Shown here: piece after piece, positions 8,470 through 15,637 of the stretch | Layout of the letters: each line of letters begins with the position of its first letter | Numbering within the stretch: the first letter of the stretch is position 1 | Source: Saccharopolyspora indica | GTDB lineage: Bacteria > Actinomycetota > Actinomycetes > Mycobacteriales > Pseudonocardiaceae | DNA length: 64,000 nucleotides | Reading direction: 5' to 3' | Assembly (NCBI RefSeq): GCF_027853965.1 | Contig: NZ_JAQGLB010000011.1 | Span: 213,968-277,967, forward strand | Made by a program: the position numbers and the translations under genes | The notes under the pieces: model-generated | What the model was told of the DNA's origin: nothing | The model's database searches: none | Seen by the model: the letters and a program-made list of their open reading frames with translations, nothing else

Positions 8470-8640
8470 GTGAGCACCGAAGAGGACGACCGGAGTGAGG
8501 AACGTGCCACCGAGACCGTTTCGGACCGGGAAGCGCGGCTGATCCGGTTCCTCCAGCGCGAAGTCCCTGAGGGACCGTGGGCACCGACCACCAAGGAAGA
8601 GCGCGAGGCGATCCTCGGCTACGGCCCAGCAGGCGTATGA
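8470..8640 (+). CDS. Small acidic hypothetical protein (56 aa) downstream of uvrB
   Basis: A GTG-started frame of 57 codons with strongly GC-biased third positions, encoding a charged, helical peptide (SDREARLIRFLQREV) ending EREAILGYGPAGV. It begins 15 bases after the uvrB stop and has a weak GGACGGG upstream, so it may be cotranscribed with uvrB. The family was not recognised. Coding bias and the conserved-looking C-terminus are the only support. Confidence 0.5.
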   Translation: MSTEEDDRSEERATETVSDREARLIRFLQREVPEGPWAPTTKEEREAILGYGPAGV

Positions 8641-8882
8641 CACCGGCTCTGCGCTGACCGTCCCTACCTGGTGATCGGTCGCCTGCGGTGCCGAGGTCGC
8701 CAGTTTCACACGAAATCGTCGACGTTCGGCACCACGGTGACGCGACAAGACGAGTGCCGAGTTTCCTCGAGGTTGCTGGACCTGCTCCCTTGACCTCCAC
8801 CTTGGTCGATGTTTGATGCTTCTCGTGCGGCGCCGGCCGCGACCGGGGCTTCCCGGATCGCTCCGAACGAGGAGAGCCGACC
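8641..8882. other. Intergenic region upstream of the Ere-like gene
   Basis: No gene, hairpin or repeat is convincing here. TTGACC at 8790-8795, with a short GACC/GGTC dyad to 8807, could be part of a promoter, but no good -10 box sits at a standard distance. Confidence 0.3.
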
Positions 8883-9812
8883 ATGACCGAGGCAGTGGCC
8901 AGGTGGATCGAGCATCACGCCCACCGTCTCAGCACGTCCGATCCCGCTGCGCCGCTGGCGGATCTCGAGCCGCTGGGCGGCATCGTGGGCGATGCCGAGG
9001 TCGTGGCCGTCGGCGCGTCGATCCGCCAGTCCCGCGAGCTGTCCGTCCTCTCGCACCGGATCGTGCGGTTTCTGGTGGAGGAGAAGGGATTCCGCTCACT
9101 CGCGCTGGAAGGCGACGACGCGGCCCGGCTCGGGCTCGACGAGCACATCAGGACCGGGGCGGGTGATCCGCGGGCGATGCTGTCCGGGGCGCGGAGCTTC
9201 TGGCAGAGCGAGGAGATCCTCGACGTCATCGGCTGGATGCGCTCGTTCAACCGCCGCAACCCCGGTGATCCGGTCCGCTTCGCCGGTGCACCCGAAGTAT
9301 CGCTGGTCGACGGTCTGGCCGGCATCGAGCGGAGCCTGGCCGAGGGCACCATCCGGTGGCACGAGCGCACCGCCGACAAGATCGTCTACTGGGGCGGCCT
9401 CGCGCACACCGCGGTCGGCGATCCGCGGACCGTCTCGTCGTCGTCCCCGCCGGAGACGCACCGCAACGCGGGCGGCTACCTCCGCGAGCACTTCGGCGCC
9501 GACTACGTGTCCATCGGCCTGACCTTCCACCACGGCAGCGCGCCCTACCGGATCCCGGCCCCGCCCGCGGAGTTCGCCGACGCGGTCCTCGGCGCCACGG
9601 AGCTGAACGCCTACCTCCTGGACCTGCGCACCGATGGCCCGGCACCGGTGCGGGCCTGGCTCGACGCGCCGTCGAAGACGCGCCTGATCGGCCCCGAGTA
9701 CGACGCCGACGACGACGCGGCCTACCACCTCTCGGGCGGATCGCTCGCGGGCTGGTTCGACGCCGTCGTCCACGCGCAGGAGATCACCCCGGTCGGCTCG
9801 CTGCGCGCGTGA
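8883..9812 (+). CDS. Erythromycin-esterase-like protein with a degenerate active site
   Basis: A 309-residue cytoplasmic protein of the Ere/succinoglycan-biosynthesis fold. SRELSVLSHRIVRFLVEEKGFRSLALEGD matches the first helix and strand of the family. FNRRNPGDPVRFAG, IVYWGGLAHTA and VSIGLTFHHGS match later conserved blocks. Functional Ere proteins carry GE(A/S)THG, with Glu and His needed for macrolide lactone hydrolysis. Here the position reads GASIRQ, so both are missing. The protein is also roughly 90 residues shorter than Ere enzymes, mainly in the middle helical part. Resistance function is therefore doubtful. GAGGAGAG precedes the ATG. A VOC gene follows 44 bases downstream. Confidence 0.8.
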   Translation: MTEAVARWIEHHAHRLSTSDPAAPLADLEPLGGIVGDAEVVAVGASIRQSRELSVLSHRIVRFLVEEKGFRSLALEGDDAARLGLDEHIRTGAGDPRAMLSGARSFWQSEEILDVIGWMRSFNRRNPGDPVRFAGAPEVSLVDGLAGIERSLAEGTIRWHERTADKIVYWGGLAHTAVGDPRTVSSSSPPETHRNAGGYLREHFGADYVSIGLTFHHGSAPYRIPAPPAEFADAVLGATELNAYLLDLRTDGPAPVRAWLDAPSKTRLIGPEYDADDDAAYHLSGGSLAGWFDAVVHAQEITPVGSLRA

Positions 9813-9856
9813 CCAGCTTCCGAAACCACCCTTCCAGCAACCGAGGAGTCAGTTCC

Positions 9857-10315
9857 ATGTCCGAGACCACCGTTCCCGAGACCTACCGCAAGGCCGTCGT
9901 CGCCCACGTGATGATGGACGGGGCCGCCGACGCGATCGCCTTCTACCGCACCGCGTTCGGTGCCGAAGAGCTCTTCCGCATCGCCGACGGCAACGGCAAG
10001 ATCGTGCACGCGGAGATCAGCATCCAGGGCTCCACCATCATGCTGGGCGACGCCCAAGGCCCGGTCTTCGCGGCCCCGACCAGCATCGGCGGCACCACCG
10101 TGGGTCTGCACGTCTTCGTCGACGACGTCGACGCGCTCGCCGAGCGGGCCGTCGCGGCCGGAGCGGAACTGCTGCAGCCACCTGCCGACCAGTTCCACGG
10201 CGACCGCACGGCCATCCTGCGCGATCCCCACGGACACGTGTGGGTCCTGCTCACGCACCTGGAGGACGTCTCACCGGAGGAGGTGGCCCGCCGCGCGCAG
10301 GCCCTCTTCACCTGA
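9857..10315 (+). CDS. VOC-superfamily protein (PhnB/glyoxalase-like)
   Basis: A 152-residue protein with two beta-alpha-beta-beta-beta units. The first is AHVMMDGAADAIAFYRTAFGAEELFRI with EISIQGSTIMLGD; the second is GLHVFVDDVDALAERAVAAGAELLQPP with TAILRDPHGHVWVLLTH. The PhnB-like subfamily often lacks clear metal ligands and its substrates are mostly unknown. The ATG at 9857 has GAGGAG upstream and matches the family N-terminus. It is probably cotranscribed with the Ere-like gene, suggesting a shared, perhaps resistance-related, origin. Three 47-bp palindromes follow its stop. Confidence 0.82.
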   Translation: MSETTVPETYRKAVVAHVMMDGAADAIAFYRTAFGAEELFRIADGNGKIVHAEISIQGSTIMLGDAQGPVFAAPTSIGGTTVGLHVFVDDVDALAERAVAAGAELLQPPADQFHGDRTAILRDPHGHVWVLLTHLEDVSPEEVARRAQALFT

Positions 10316-10319
10316 GGCT

Positions 10320-10380
10320 GATCCTGGTGAAGGGCACCTTTTAGCAGGTAACTTGCCTAAAGGTGCCCTTCACCAGGATC
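10320..10380. repeat. 47-bp palindromic element, copy 1 (extended)
   Basis: Core 10327-10373 begins GTGAAGGGCACCTTT and ends with its reverse complement. A further seven perfect pairs (GATCCTG/CAGGATC) extend the stem to 10320-10380. Three mismatches lie near the apex. It is five bases after the VOC gene stop, between convergent genes, so bidirectional transcription termination is the simplest role. Confidence 0.85.
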
Positions 10381-10400
10381 CGTCACCCGTTGGAGCACAG

Positions 10401-10447
10401 GTGAAGGGCACCTTTCGCCAACTAACTCGGCGAAAGGTGCCCTTCAC
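10401..10447. repeat. 47-bp palindromic element, copy 2
   Basis: The same outer arms as copy 1 enclose a different inner stem, TCGCC paired with GGCGA, and a nine-base AACTAACTC loop, giving a perfect 19-bp stem. The inner arms have changed together, which points to selection on the fold. Confidence 0.85.
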
Positions 10448-10497
10448 ACCGACCTCGTCCGGATGACGCGGTGCGCGCGCCACCCGATGGAAGCGCG

Positions 10498-10544
10498 GTG
10501 AAGGGCACCTTTAGGCAAGTAAATTGCTAAAAGGTGCCCTTCAC
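10498..10544. repeat. 47-bp palindromic element, copy 3 (inverted relative to copy 1)
   Basis: The reverse complement of copy 1 matches this copy at 44 of 47 positions, whereas the direct alignment matches 41. It lies 16 bases from the stop codon of the convergent acyl-CoA dehydrogenase gene. Confidence 0.85.
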
Positions 10545-10560
10545 CTCGCGCTCGGACGGA

Positions 10561-11745
10561 TCAGGCGAAGGCGCTGTGGCCGGTGATGGACTTGCCGACG
10601 ATCAGGGTGTTCATCTCGCGGGATCCCTCGAAGGAGTACACCGCTTCGGCGTCGGAGAAGAACTTCGCGATCTCGTAGTCCAGGACGATTCCGTTGCCGC
10701 CGAACAGCTCTCGCGCCCAGGCCACCACTTCGCGCATCTTCGTCGTGGTGAACGCCTTGGCCAGCGCAGCCTGCTCGGCGCCGCCGCGGCCCTGGGCCAC
10801 CAGCTCGTTGAGCCGGACGACGATGCCGAACATCGCGGTGATGTTGCCCAGCATCTTCACCAGCAGGTCCTGGATCATCTGGAACGCGGCGATCGGCTTG
10901 CCGAACTGGACCCGGTTCACCGCGTACTCGCGCGCCAGCTCGTAGGCGCGCACCGCCACGCCCAGCGCCTGCCACGCCACGCCACCGCGGGTCTTGGCCA
11001 GCACCTTGGCGGTGTCGCGGAAGCTGTTGATGTTCTGCAGCCGGTTGGCCTCGGGGACCCGGACGTCGGTGAGCACGATGTCGGCGTTCTGCACGGTGCG
11101 CAGCGCGATCTTGCCCTCGATCTTGCTCGCGGCGAAGCCCGGCGTGCCCTTCTCCACCACGAAGCCCTTGACCTGGCCGTCGGCCTCGTCGCGCGCCCAC
11201 ACCACGACCAGGTCGGCGAAGGTGCCGTTGCCGATCCAGCGCTTCGCGCCGTTGAGCACCCAGGAGTCGCCGTCGCGCCGCGCCGTGGTGCGCATGCCAC
11301 CGGCCACGTCGGAGCCGCCCTCGGGCTCGGTGAGGGCGAACGCGCCGATCTTGGACATGCTCGCCATGTCCGGGATCCAGCGGTCCCGCTGCTCCTGGTC
11401 GCCGCCGTTGTAGATGCTGCCCATCGCGAGTCCGGTGTGGACGCCGGAGAACACCGCCAGCGACGGGTCGATCCGGTTGAGCTCCAGGCTCAGGAACCCG
11501 GTGAACAGCGGGCTGCGCTGCTTGCCGTCGCCGTACTCGGGGTACTGGTAGCCGGCCAGGTTCAGCCGGGCGAACTTCGCCACGACCTCGAACGGGAACT
11601 CGGCCTTCTCCCACGCGTCGTTGGCGAGCGGCTTGATCTCCCGCTCCAGGTACTCGCGGATCTCCGCGAGCTCGGCGCGCTCGGCCTCGCTGAGCAGGTC
11701 GGCGAATCCGAAGAAGTCGGGATCGGTGTTGACGGGCTTGGGCAT
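10561..11745 (-). CDS. Acyl-CoA dehydrogenase, glutaryl-CoA dehydrogenase-like
   Basis: A 394-residue FAD enzyme that introduces the alpha,beta double bond into an acyl-CoA. It has the ACAD signature ALTEPEGGSDVAGGM, the middle domain KRWIGNGTFADLVVVWAR, the C-terminal four-helix region with RVQFGKPIAAFQMIQ, and YSFEGSREMNTLIVGKSITG. The Glu of that last block sits where glutaryl-CoA dehydrogenase has its catalytic base. The substrate cannot be read from sequence. It is the last gene of the CoA operon but is separated from the previous gene by 134 bases carrying a palindrome, so it may be expressed at a different level. Confidence 0.9.
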   Translation of the reverse strand: MPKPVNTDPDFFGFADLLSEAERAELAEIREYLEREIKPLANDAWEKAEFPFEVVAKFARLNLAGYQYPEYGDGKQRSPLFTGFLSLELNRIDPSLAVFSGVHTGLAMGSIYNGGDQEQRDRWIPDMASMSKIGAFALTEPEGGSDVAGGMRTTARRDGDSWVLNGAKRWIGNGTFADLVVVWARDEADGQVKGFVVEKGTPGFAASKIEGKIALRTVQNADIVLTDVRVPEANRLQNINSFRDTAKVLAKTRGGVAWQALGVAVRAYELAREYAVNRVQFGKPIAAFQMIQDLLVKMLGNITAMFGIVVRLNELVAQGRGGAEQAALAKAFTTTKMREVVAWARELFGGNGIVLDYEIAKFFSDAEAVYSFEGSREMNTLIVGKSITGHSAFA

Positions 11746-11793
11746 CTCTCAGTCCTCAGTGGTTGCTTCTCGGTGCCCGGCGCCGGGTCCCGC

Positions 11794-11839
11794 CGCGATT
11801 TCAATTGAAGTCGGACGTCGAGTTTCAATTGAAATCGCG
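11794..11839. repeat. Palindromic element family 2, copy 1
   Basis: Perfect 16-bp arms (11794-11809 and 11824-11839, CGCGATTTCAATTGAA) flank a 14-base centre containing GGACGTCGAG. The arm is itself largely self-complementary (TTTCAATTGAAA). It lies inside the CoA operon between the 3-hydroxyacyl-CoA and acyl-CoA dehydrogenase genes. Related copies are at 46469 and 46567. Confidence 0.85.
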
Positions 11840-11879
11840 CGAGGGGCCGCGCGCCGGAGGCCTTCAGTGCGGTTCGGGG

Positions 11880-12824
11880 TCAGCTCTGCTCGATGTCGTG
11901 CAGGGCCGCGTTGATGGCGTTCTGCTTGCGGTCGCGCAGTTCGGAGCGCTCCTCGTAGGCCGCGGGCCCGGAGCCGTAGGTCGCTTCGGTCTGGCCGGAG
12001 ATCGCGGCGATGCTGTCCTCGGTCAGCTGCGGGTGGCCGAGGTCCTTCCAGCGCTCGGCCATGCCGACGCCGAGGTGGGCCATCATGTGCCGGATGCCGC
12101 CGGGCCCGCCGCCGAGGTGGAAGCTCTCGAACGGGCCGACGGTCGCGTACCGGCCGCCCAGCGACGCCTTCATCACGGTGTCCAGCTCGTCGACCCGCAC
12201 GACTCCCTGCTGCACCAGGGAGATCGACTCCTGCATGATCGCGCTCTGCAGGCGGTTGGCGACGAAACCGGGGATCTCCTTGCGCAGCCGCACCGGCGTC
12301 TTGCCCAGCGCGCGGTAGAACTCCACCGCGGCCTCGACCACCGGTTCCGCGGTGCGCTCGCCCGGCACGATCTCCACCAGCGGCACGACCTGCGGCGGGT
12401 TGAACGGGTGCGCGATGAGCAGCCGCGCCGCCACGGGCCCGGGCAGCTCGGCGGCGATCGCGGTGGCGATGATGCCGGAGCTGGAGGAGGTCAGCACCGC
12501 GTTCTCCGGTGCGTGGCGGGCGATCTCGGCGAACAGCTGCTGCTTGAACTCCAGCCGCTCCGGGCCGTTCTCCTGCACCAGGTCCACGCCCGCGACCGCC
12601 TCGGCGAGGTCGCCGGTCAGGTGGATGCGGCCGAGCAGGTCGTCGACGTCGGCGCCCGGGATGCTCGCGGCCAGCGCGGGCATCGCCGCGCGGACCGCGT
12701 CGGTCAGGTCCTCGCGCGGGTCGGTGATGCGGACTTCGAGGCCGTTCGCGGCGAACAGCGCCGCCCAGGACAGCCCGATCGTGCCCGCCCCGACCACCGC
12801 GACCTTGGTCCACTGTGAACTCAT
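11880..12824 (-). CDS. 3-Hydroxyacyl-CoA dehydrogenase family protein (lambda-crystallin/carnitine dehydrogenase-like)
   Basis: A 314-residue NAD-dependent dehydrogenase. The N-terminal Rossmann domain starts VAVVGAGTIGLSWAALFA. The catalytic His lies in LIAHPFNPPQVVPLVE, and the C-terminal helical domain includes IPGFVANRLQSAIMQE and GPFESFHLGGGPGG. The single C-terminal domain and length fit the group that includes 3-hydroxybutyryl-CoA, L-carnitine and L-gulonate 3-dehydrogenases. It would oxidise a 3-hydroxy intermediate to the 3-oxo form consumed by the decarboxylase encoded just upstream. GAGGAGG precedes the ATG at 12824; the gap from the decarboxylase stop is 15 bases. Confidence 0.88.
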   Translation of the reverse strand: MSSQWTKVAVVGAGTIGLSWAALFAANGLEVRITDPREDLTDAVRAAMPALAASIPGADVDDLLGRIHLTGDLAEAVAGVDLVQENGPERLEFKQQLFAEIARHAPENAVLTSSSSGIIATAIAAELPGPVAARLLIAHPFNPPQVVPLVEIVPGERTAEPVVEAAVEFYRALGKTPVRLRKEIPGFVANRLQSAIMQESISLVQQGVVRVDELDTVMKASLGGRYATVGPFESFHLGGGPGGIRHMMAHLGVGMAERWKDLGHPQLTEDSIAAISGQTEATYGSGPAAYEERSELRDRKQNAINAALHDIEQS

Positions 12825-12839
12825 GATTCCTCCTCGCGA

Positions 12840-13571
12840 TCAGACCAGGTAGTCGTGCACGGGTTCGATGCCGCCGAGCGTCAGGTCGGTCAGGACGTGG
12901 CTGGCCGAGACGACCTCGCGCACCGGCAGGTCCGCCAGCGGGGCCAGCACGTGCTCGAACAGCTGAAGCCGCGCGGGCCCGGTGTAGGCGGCCTTGACGG
13001 TGATGTCGGTGATCTGGCTGCGCACCAGTTCGCACACCCGCGGCCCGTGCGCGCCGGGCACGATCTTGAGCATGTAGGTGGGCGCGGTGATCTGCGCTTC
13101 GGCCTCGCCCGGATCCATCGGGTGGTGCTTGTAGCCCATCGTCGCGGTAGCCACCCGCACCGTGCCGCAGTCCAGGGTGCCCACCAGCGCGGCGTGCTCC
13201 ACGTGCAGCGCCGGGGAGCCCATCACCTTGGGGTAGGCGCTGGCCTCGCGCCCGGCCGCGGTGGCCGGGAAGTTGTCGAGGTACATGGCGTGCAGGTACT
13301 CGCCGTGCTCGTCGCCCAACCGCACCGGGATCGCCTGCCCGGCCTCGACGTACGGGCCGAACGAGGTGACATCGCCCATCTTCATGATCTCGAAGCGGAC
13401 CAGCGGTTCGTCGAACTCCAGCGGCTCGGGCACCACGGCCCGCAGCGCTTCCGCGTCGGTGCGGTAGACGATGTTCAGGTACTCGCGGTCGGTGAACCGC
13501 ACCGCGGCCGGGGCGTAAGCGGGGCTGGTCAGCGGCGTGGTCACGCTCCGCAGGATCTGTTCGCGGTTCAT
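12840..13571 (-). CDS. Acetoacetate decarboxylase family protein
   Basis: A 243-residue member of the ADC family. The active-site Lys is recognisable in ASAYPKVMGSPAL, the segment that forms the Schiff base with a 3-oxo acid. FEIMKMGDVTSFGPYVE and LCELVRSQITDITVK-like strands build the rest of the barrel. It would release CO2 and a ketone from a beta-keto acid, or act on a related substrate. The start at 13571 overlaps the enoyl-CoA hydratase stop by four bases (ATGA) and has GGAGGGG upstream. A GTG at 13583 is less likely. Confidence 0.88.
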   Translation of the reverse strand: MNREQILRSVTTPLTSPAYAPAAVRFTDREYLNIVYRTDAEALRAVVPEPLEFDEPLVRFEIMKMGDVTSFGPYVEAGQAIPVRLGDEHGEYLHAMYLDNFPATAAGREASAYPKVMGSPALHVEHAALVGTLDCGTVRVATATMGYKHHPMDPGEAEAQITAPTYMLKIVPGAHGPRVCELVRSQITDITVKAAYTGPARLQLFEHVLAPLADLPVREVVSASHVLTDLTLGGIEPVHDYLV

Positions 13572-14341
13572 CGTCCCCTCCACTTCGGAGCGCGCTTCTC
13601 GGCGAAGGCCCGCACACCCTCGGCGAAGTCCTCGGATTCGCGCAGCGCTCGCGTCTGCGCGCGTTGCGAGGAGAACGCCTCGGCATCGGGCGCGCCATCG
13701 GCGAGCCGGACCACCTCCTTGACCGCGGCCAGCGCCAGCGGTGCGTTCTCCGCGACCTCGGCGGCCAGCTGCAGGGCTGCGGGCACCGCCTCGCCGTCGC
13801 CCACGACCTGGTTGACCAGGCCCAGCTCGCGCGCCCGCTCCGCGTCGATGGCGCGGCCGGTGAGCAGCAGTTCCATCGCCAGGTGGTGCGGGATGCGCTT
13901 GGGCAGCCGGATCACCCCGCCGCCTCCGGCGATCAGGCCGCGCTTGACCTCGGGCAGCGCGAACCGCGCCCCGGTGGCGGCGACGATCAGATCGCAGGCC
14001 AGCGCCAGTTCGAACCCGCCGCCCATCGCGTAGCCCTCGACGGCGGCGATCAGCGGCTTGCGGGTCTCGGCCTCCACGAGCCCGGCGAAGCCCCGGCCCG
14101 GCACGACCGGCGATTCGCCGCGCGCCGCCGCCTTGAGGTCCATGCCCGCGCTGAAGGTGCCCGCCGCTCCGGTGAGCACGCCCACGCGCAGCTCCGGGTT
14201 GGCGTCGAGCTCGTCGACGGCGGCGGCGATGCCGGTGGCCACCGCGGTGTCGACGGCGTTGCGCGCCTGCGGGCGGTTGATGGTGATGACCAGCGCGGAT
14301 CCGGCCGTCTCGGTCTGCACCGCGGTGTCCGGCGCGTTCAT
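13568..14341 (-). CDS. Enoyl-CoA hydratase/isomerase (crotonase family)
   Basis: A 257-residue crotonase. The oxyanion-hole segments are GTFSAGMDLKAAARGE and AVEGYAMGGGFELALACDLIVA. The catalytic-Glu region reads FALPEVKRGLIAGGGG, where the first Glu aligns with one of the two hydratase Glu residues and the second is replaced by Gly-rich sequence, so the reaction could be an isomerisation or hydrolysis rather than hydration. It overlaps the CoA-transferase stop by four bases and has AGGAGGGG upstream, indicating tight coupling. Confidence 0.88.
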   Translation of the reverse strand: MNAPDTAVQTETAGSALVITINRPQARNAVDTAVATGIAAAVDELDANPELRVGVLTGAAGTFSAGMDLKAAARGESPVVPGRGFAGLVEAETRKPLIAAVEGYAMGGGFELALACDLIVAATGARFALPEVKRGLIAGGGGVIRLPKRIPHHLAMELLLTGRAIDAERARELGLVNQVVGDGEAVPAALQLAAEVAENAPLALAAVKEVVRLADGAPDAEAFSSQRAQTRALRESEDFAEGVRAFAEKRAPKWRGR

Positions 14342-15510
14342 TCGCCCCTCCTGAGCTCGGCGAGGACTTCCTCGGTGTGCTGGCCGGGCAGCGGCGCGTG
14401 CCGCCGGACGGTGGCCGGGGTGGCGGAGAAGCTCATCGGAACGCCCACCACGCGGTAGCTGCCCTCGCTGGGGTGTTCGGCGACGTCGAGCAGGTGCCCG
14501 TCGCGCACGTAGGGGTCGTCGGCGGCCTCGTCGAGCTTGAGCACCGGGCCGACCGGGATGCTGTGCTTGGCGCACACCTCGATCCACTCGGCGGTGGTCA
14601 GGGCGGGCGTGACGGACTCGATCAGCTCGGCCAGCGCCTCGCCGTCGCGCCTGCCGTCCACGAACTCGCCCGCCAGCCGCGGATCTTCGGCCAGGTCCGG
14701 GCGGCCGGCCGCGCAGAACAGGTCGCGGAAGTTCTGCGGGCTGTAGGGGATGATCATGGCCAGGCCGTCCTTGGTGGGCCGGGCCCGGTGGCCCTTGTTC
14801 ATCGACAGCGCGAAGCCGGTCGGCCCCTCCGGCGGTTCGAACAGGCGGCCCTGCAGGTGCTCGACCAGGTTGAACGCCAGCAGCGTGTCGGCCATCGGCA
14901 CCTCGACGAGCTGGCCCTGCCCGGTGGCCCGCTGGTGCACCAGGGCGGCCAGCGCCGAGTAGGCGATGGTCAGCGCGGCGACCTTGTCGGCGAAGATGCT
15001 CGGCAGCACCACCGGCTGCCCGATGTCGCCGGAGCGCTGGGCCAGGTCCAGCAGCCCGGAGGCGGCCTGCACGGTCTCGTCGTAGGCGGCGAGCCCGGCG
15101 CGGTCGGAGTCGGGGCGGAAGCCCTGCGCGTGGGCGTAGACCAGCCGCGGGTTCGCGGCGGCCAGGCTCCCGTAGTCCATGCCGAGGCGGCGCAGCGCGC
15201 CGATGCGCATGTTGGTGATCAGGACGTCGGCGGTGCCGATCAGCTCCAGGGCTTCGGCGCGCTCGGCGTCGTCCTTGAGGTCCAGCCGCACGCTGCGCTT
15301 GTTCCGGTTCACGTTGAGGTTCAGCGGCGTCATGCCGGGCGTCCGGTGCAGCGTGCCGTGGCGCACGGTGTCCTTCGGCGACTCGATCTTGATCACGTCG
15401 GCGCCGAGGTCGCCGAGGATCTGGGCGGCGTAGGGGCCCATCACGACGGTGGCCATGTCGATCACGCGCACGCCCGCCAGCGGGCCGGATGAGGAATCAG
15501 CAGAGGTCAT
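14338..15510 (-). CDS. Class III CoA-transferase (CaiB/formyl-CoA transferase family)
   Basis: A 390-residue family III CoA-transferase. N-terminal GVRVIDMATVVMGPYAAQILGDLGADVIKIE is typical. The catalytic Asp is in AYDETVQAASG, where it forms the aspartyl-CoA anhydride. A VEVPMADTLLAF linker and C-terminal IPVGPVLKLDEAADDPYV complete the interlocked fold. It probably activates the carboxylate substrate of the pathway by CoA transfer and is the first gene of the operon. The ATG at 15510 has GGGAG 7 nt upstream; a GTG at 15516 is an unsupported alternative. Confidence 0.9.
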   Translation of the reverse strand: MTSADSSSGPLAGVRVIDMATVVMGPYAAQILGDLGADVIKIESPKDTVRHGTLHRTPGMTPLNLNVNRNKRSVRLDLKDDAERAEALELIGTADVLITNMRIGALRRLGMDYGSLAAANPRLVYAHAQGFRPDSDRAGLAAYDETVQAASGLLDLAQRSGDIGQPVVLPSIFADKVAALTIAYSALAALVHQRATGQGQLVEVPMADTLLAFNLVEHLQGRLFEPPEGPTGFALSMNKGHRARPTKDGLAMIIPYSPQNFRDLFCAAGRPDLAEDPRLAGEFVDGRRDGEALAELIESVTPALTTAEWIEVCAKHSIPVGPVLKLDEAADDPYVRDGHLLDVAEHPSEGSYRVVGVPMSFSATPATVRRHAPLPGQHTEEVLAELRRGE

Positions 15511-15520
15511 TACCACTCCC

Positions 15521-15559
15521 GGGAACAGTTCCCGATGGATTAATTTGCTTCGCTAATTA
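15521..15559. promoter_or_regulatory. Candidate LysR-type operator region of the CoA operon
   Basis: Two symmetric elements lie upstream of the CoA-transferase start: GGGAACAGTTCCC at 15521-15533 (perfect 6-bp arms) and the AT-rich TAATTTGCTTCGCTAATTA at 15541-15559 (5-bp arms, T-N-A form). The AT-rich patch is striking in this DNA. Binding by the adjacent LysR protein is inferred. Confidence 0.4.
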
Positions 15560-15600
15560 CGTTAGACCGGCGGTCGGCGGGGATTCAATCGATGCGCGCC

Positions 15601-15637
15601 ACCATTGCGCGAACAATGGTGTGACCGCAGCGGTCAC
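15601..15637 (-). terminator. Paired hairpins at the end of the LysR gene
   Basis: ACCATTG/CAATGGT (15601-15620) and GTGACCG/CGGTCAC (15621-15637) are two adjacent stem-loops. The second covers the LysR stop codon. Together they probably separate LysR transcription from the operon promoter. Confidence 0.5.

Noticed and set aside
6007..8748. A 913-codon open frame on the minus strand opposite uvrB
   Set aside because: It is the mirror of a highly GC3-biased gene; its product is low-complexity His/Arg/Gly-rich sequence with no recognisable domain.
8790..8820. A MerR-type promoter before the Ere-like gene
   Set aside because: TTGACC and a short dyad are visible, but no -10 box is at 17-20 bases and no MerR gene lies nearby.
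10320..10544. Possible CRISPR array
   Set aside because: The units are themselves long palindromes, spacers have unequal lengths, only three units occur and no cas gene is near.
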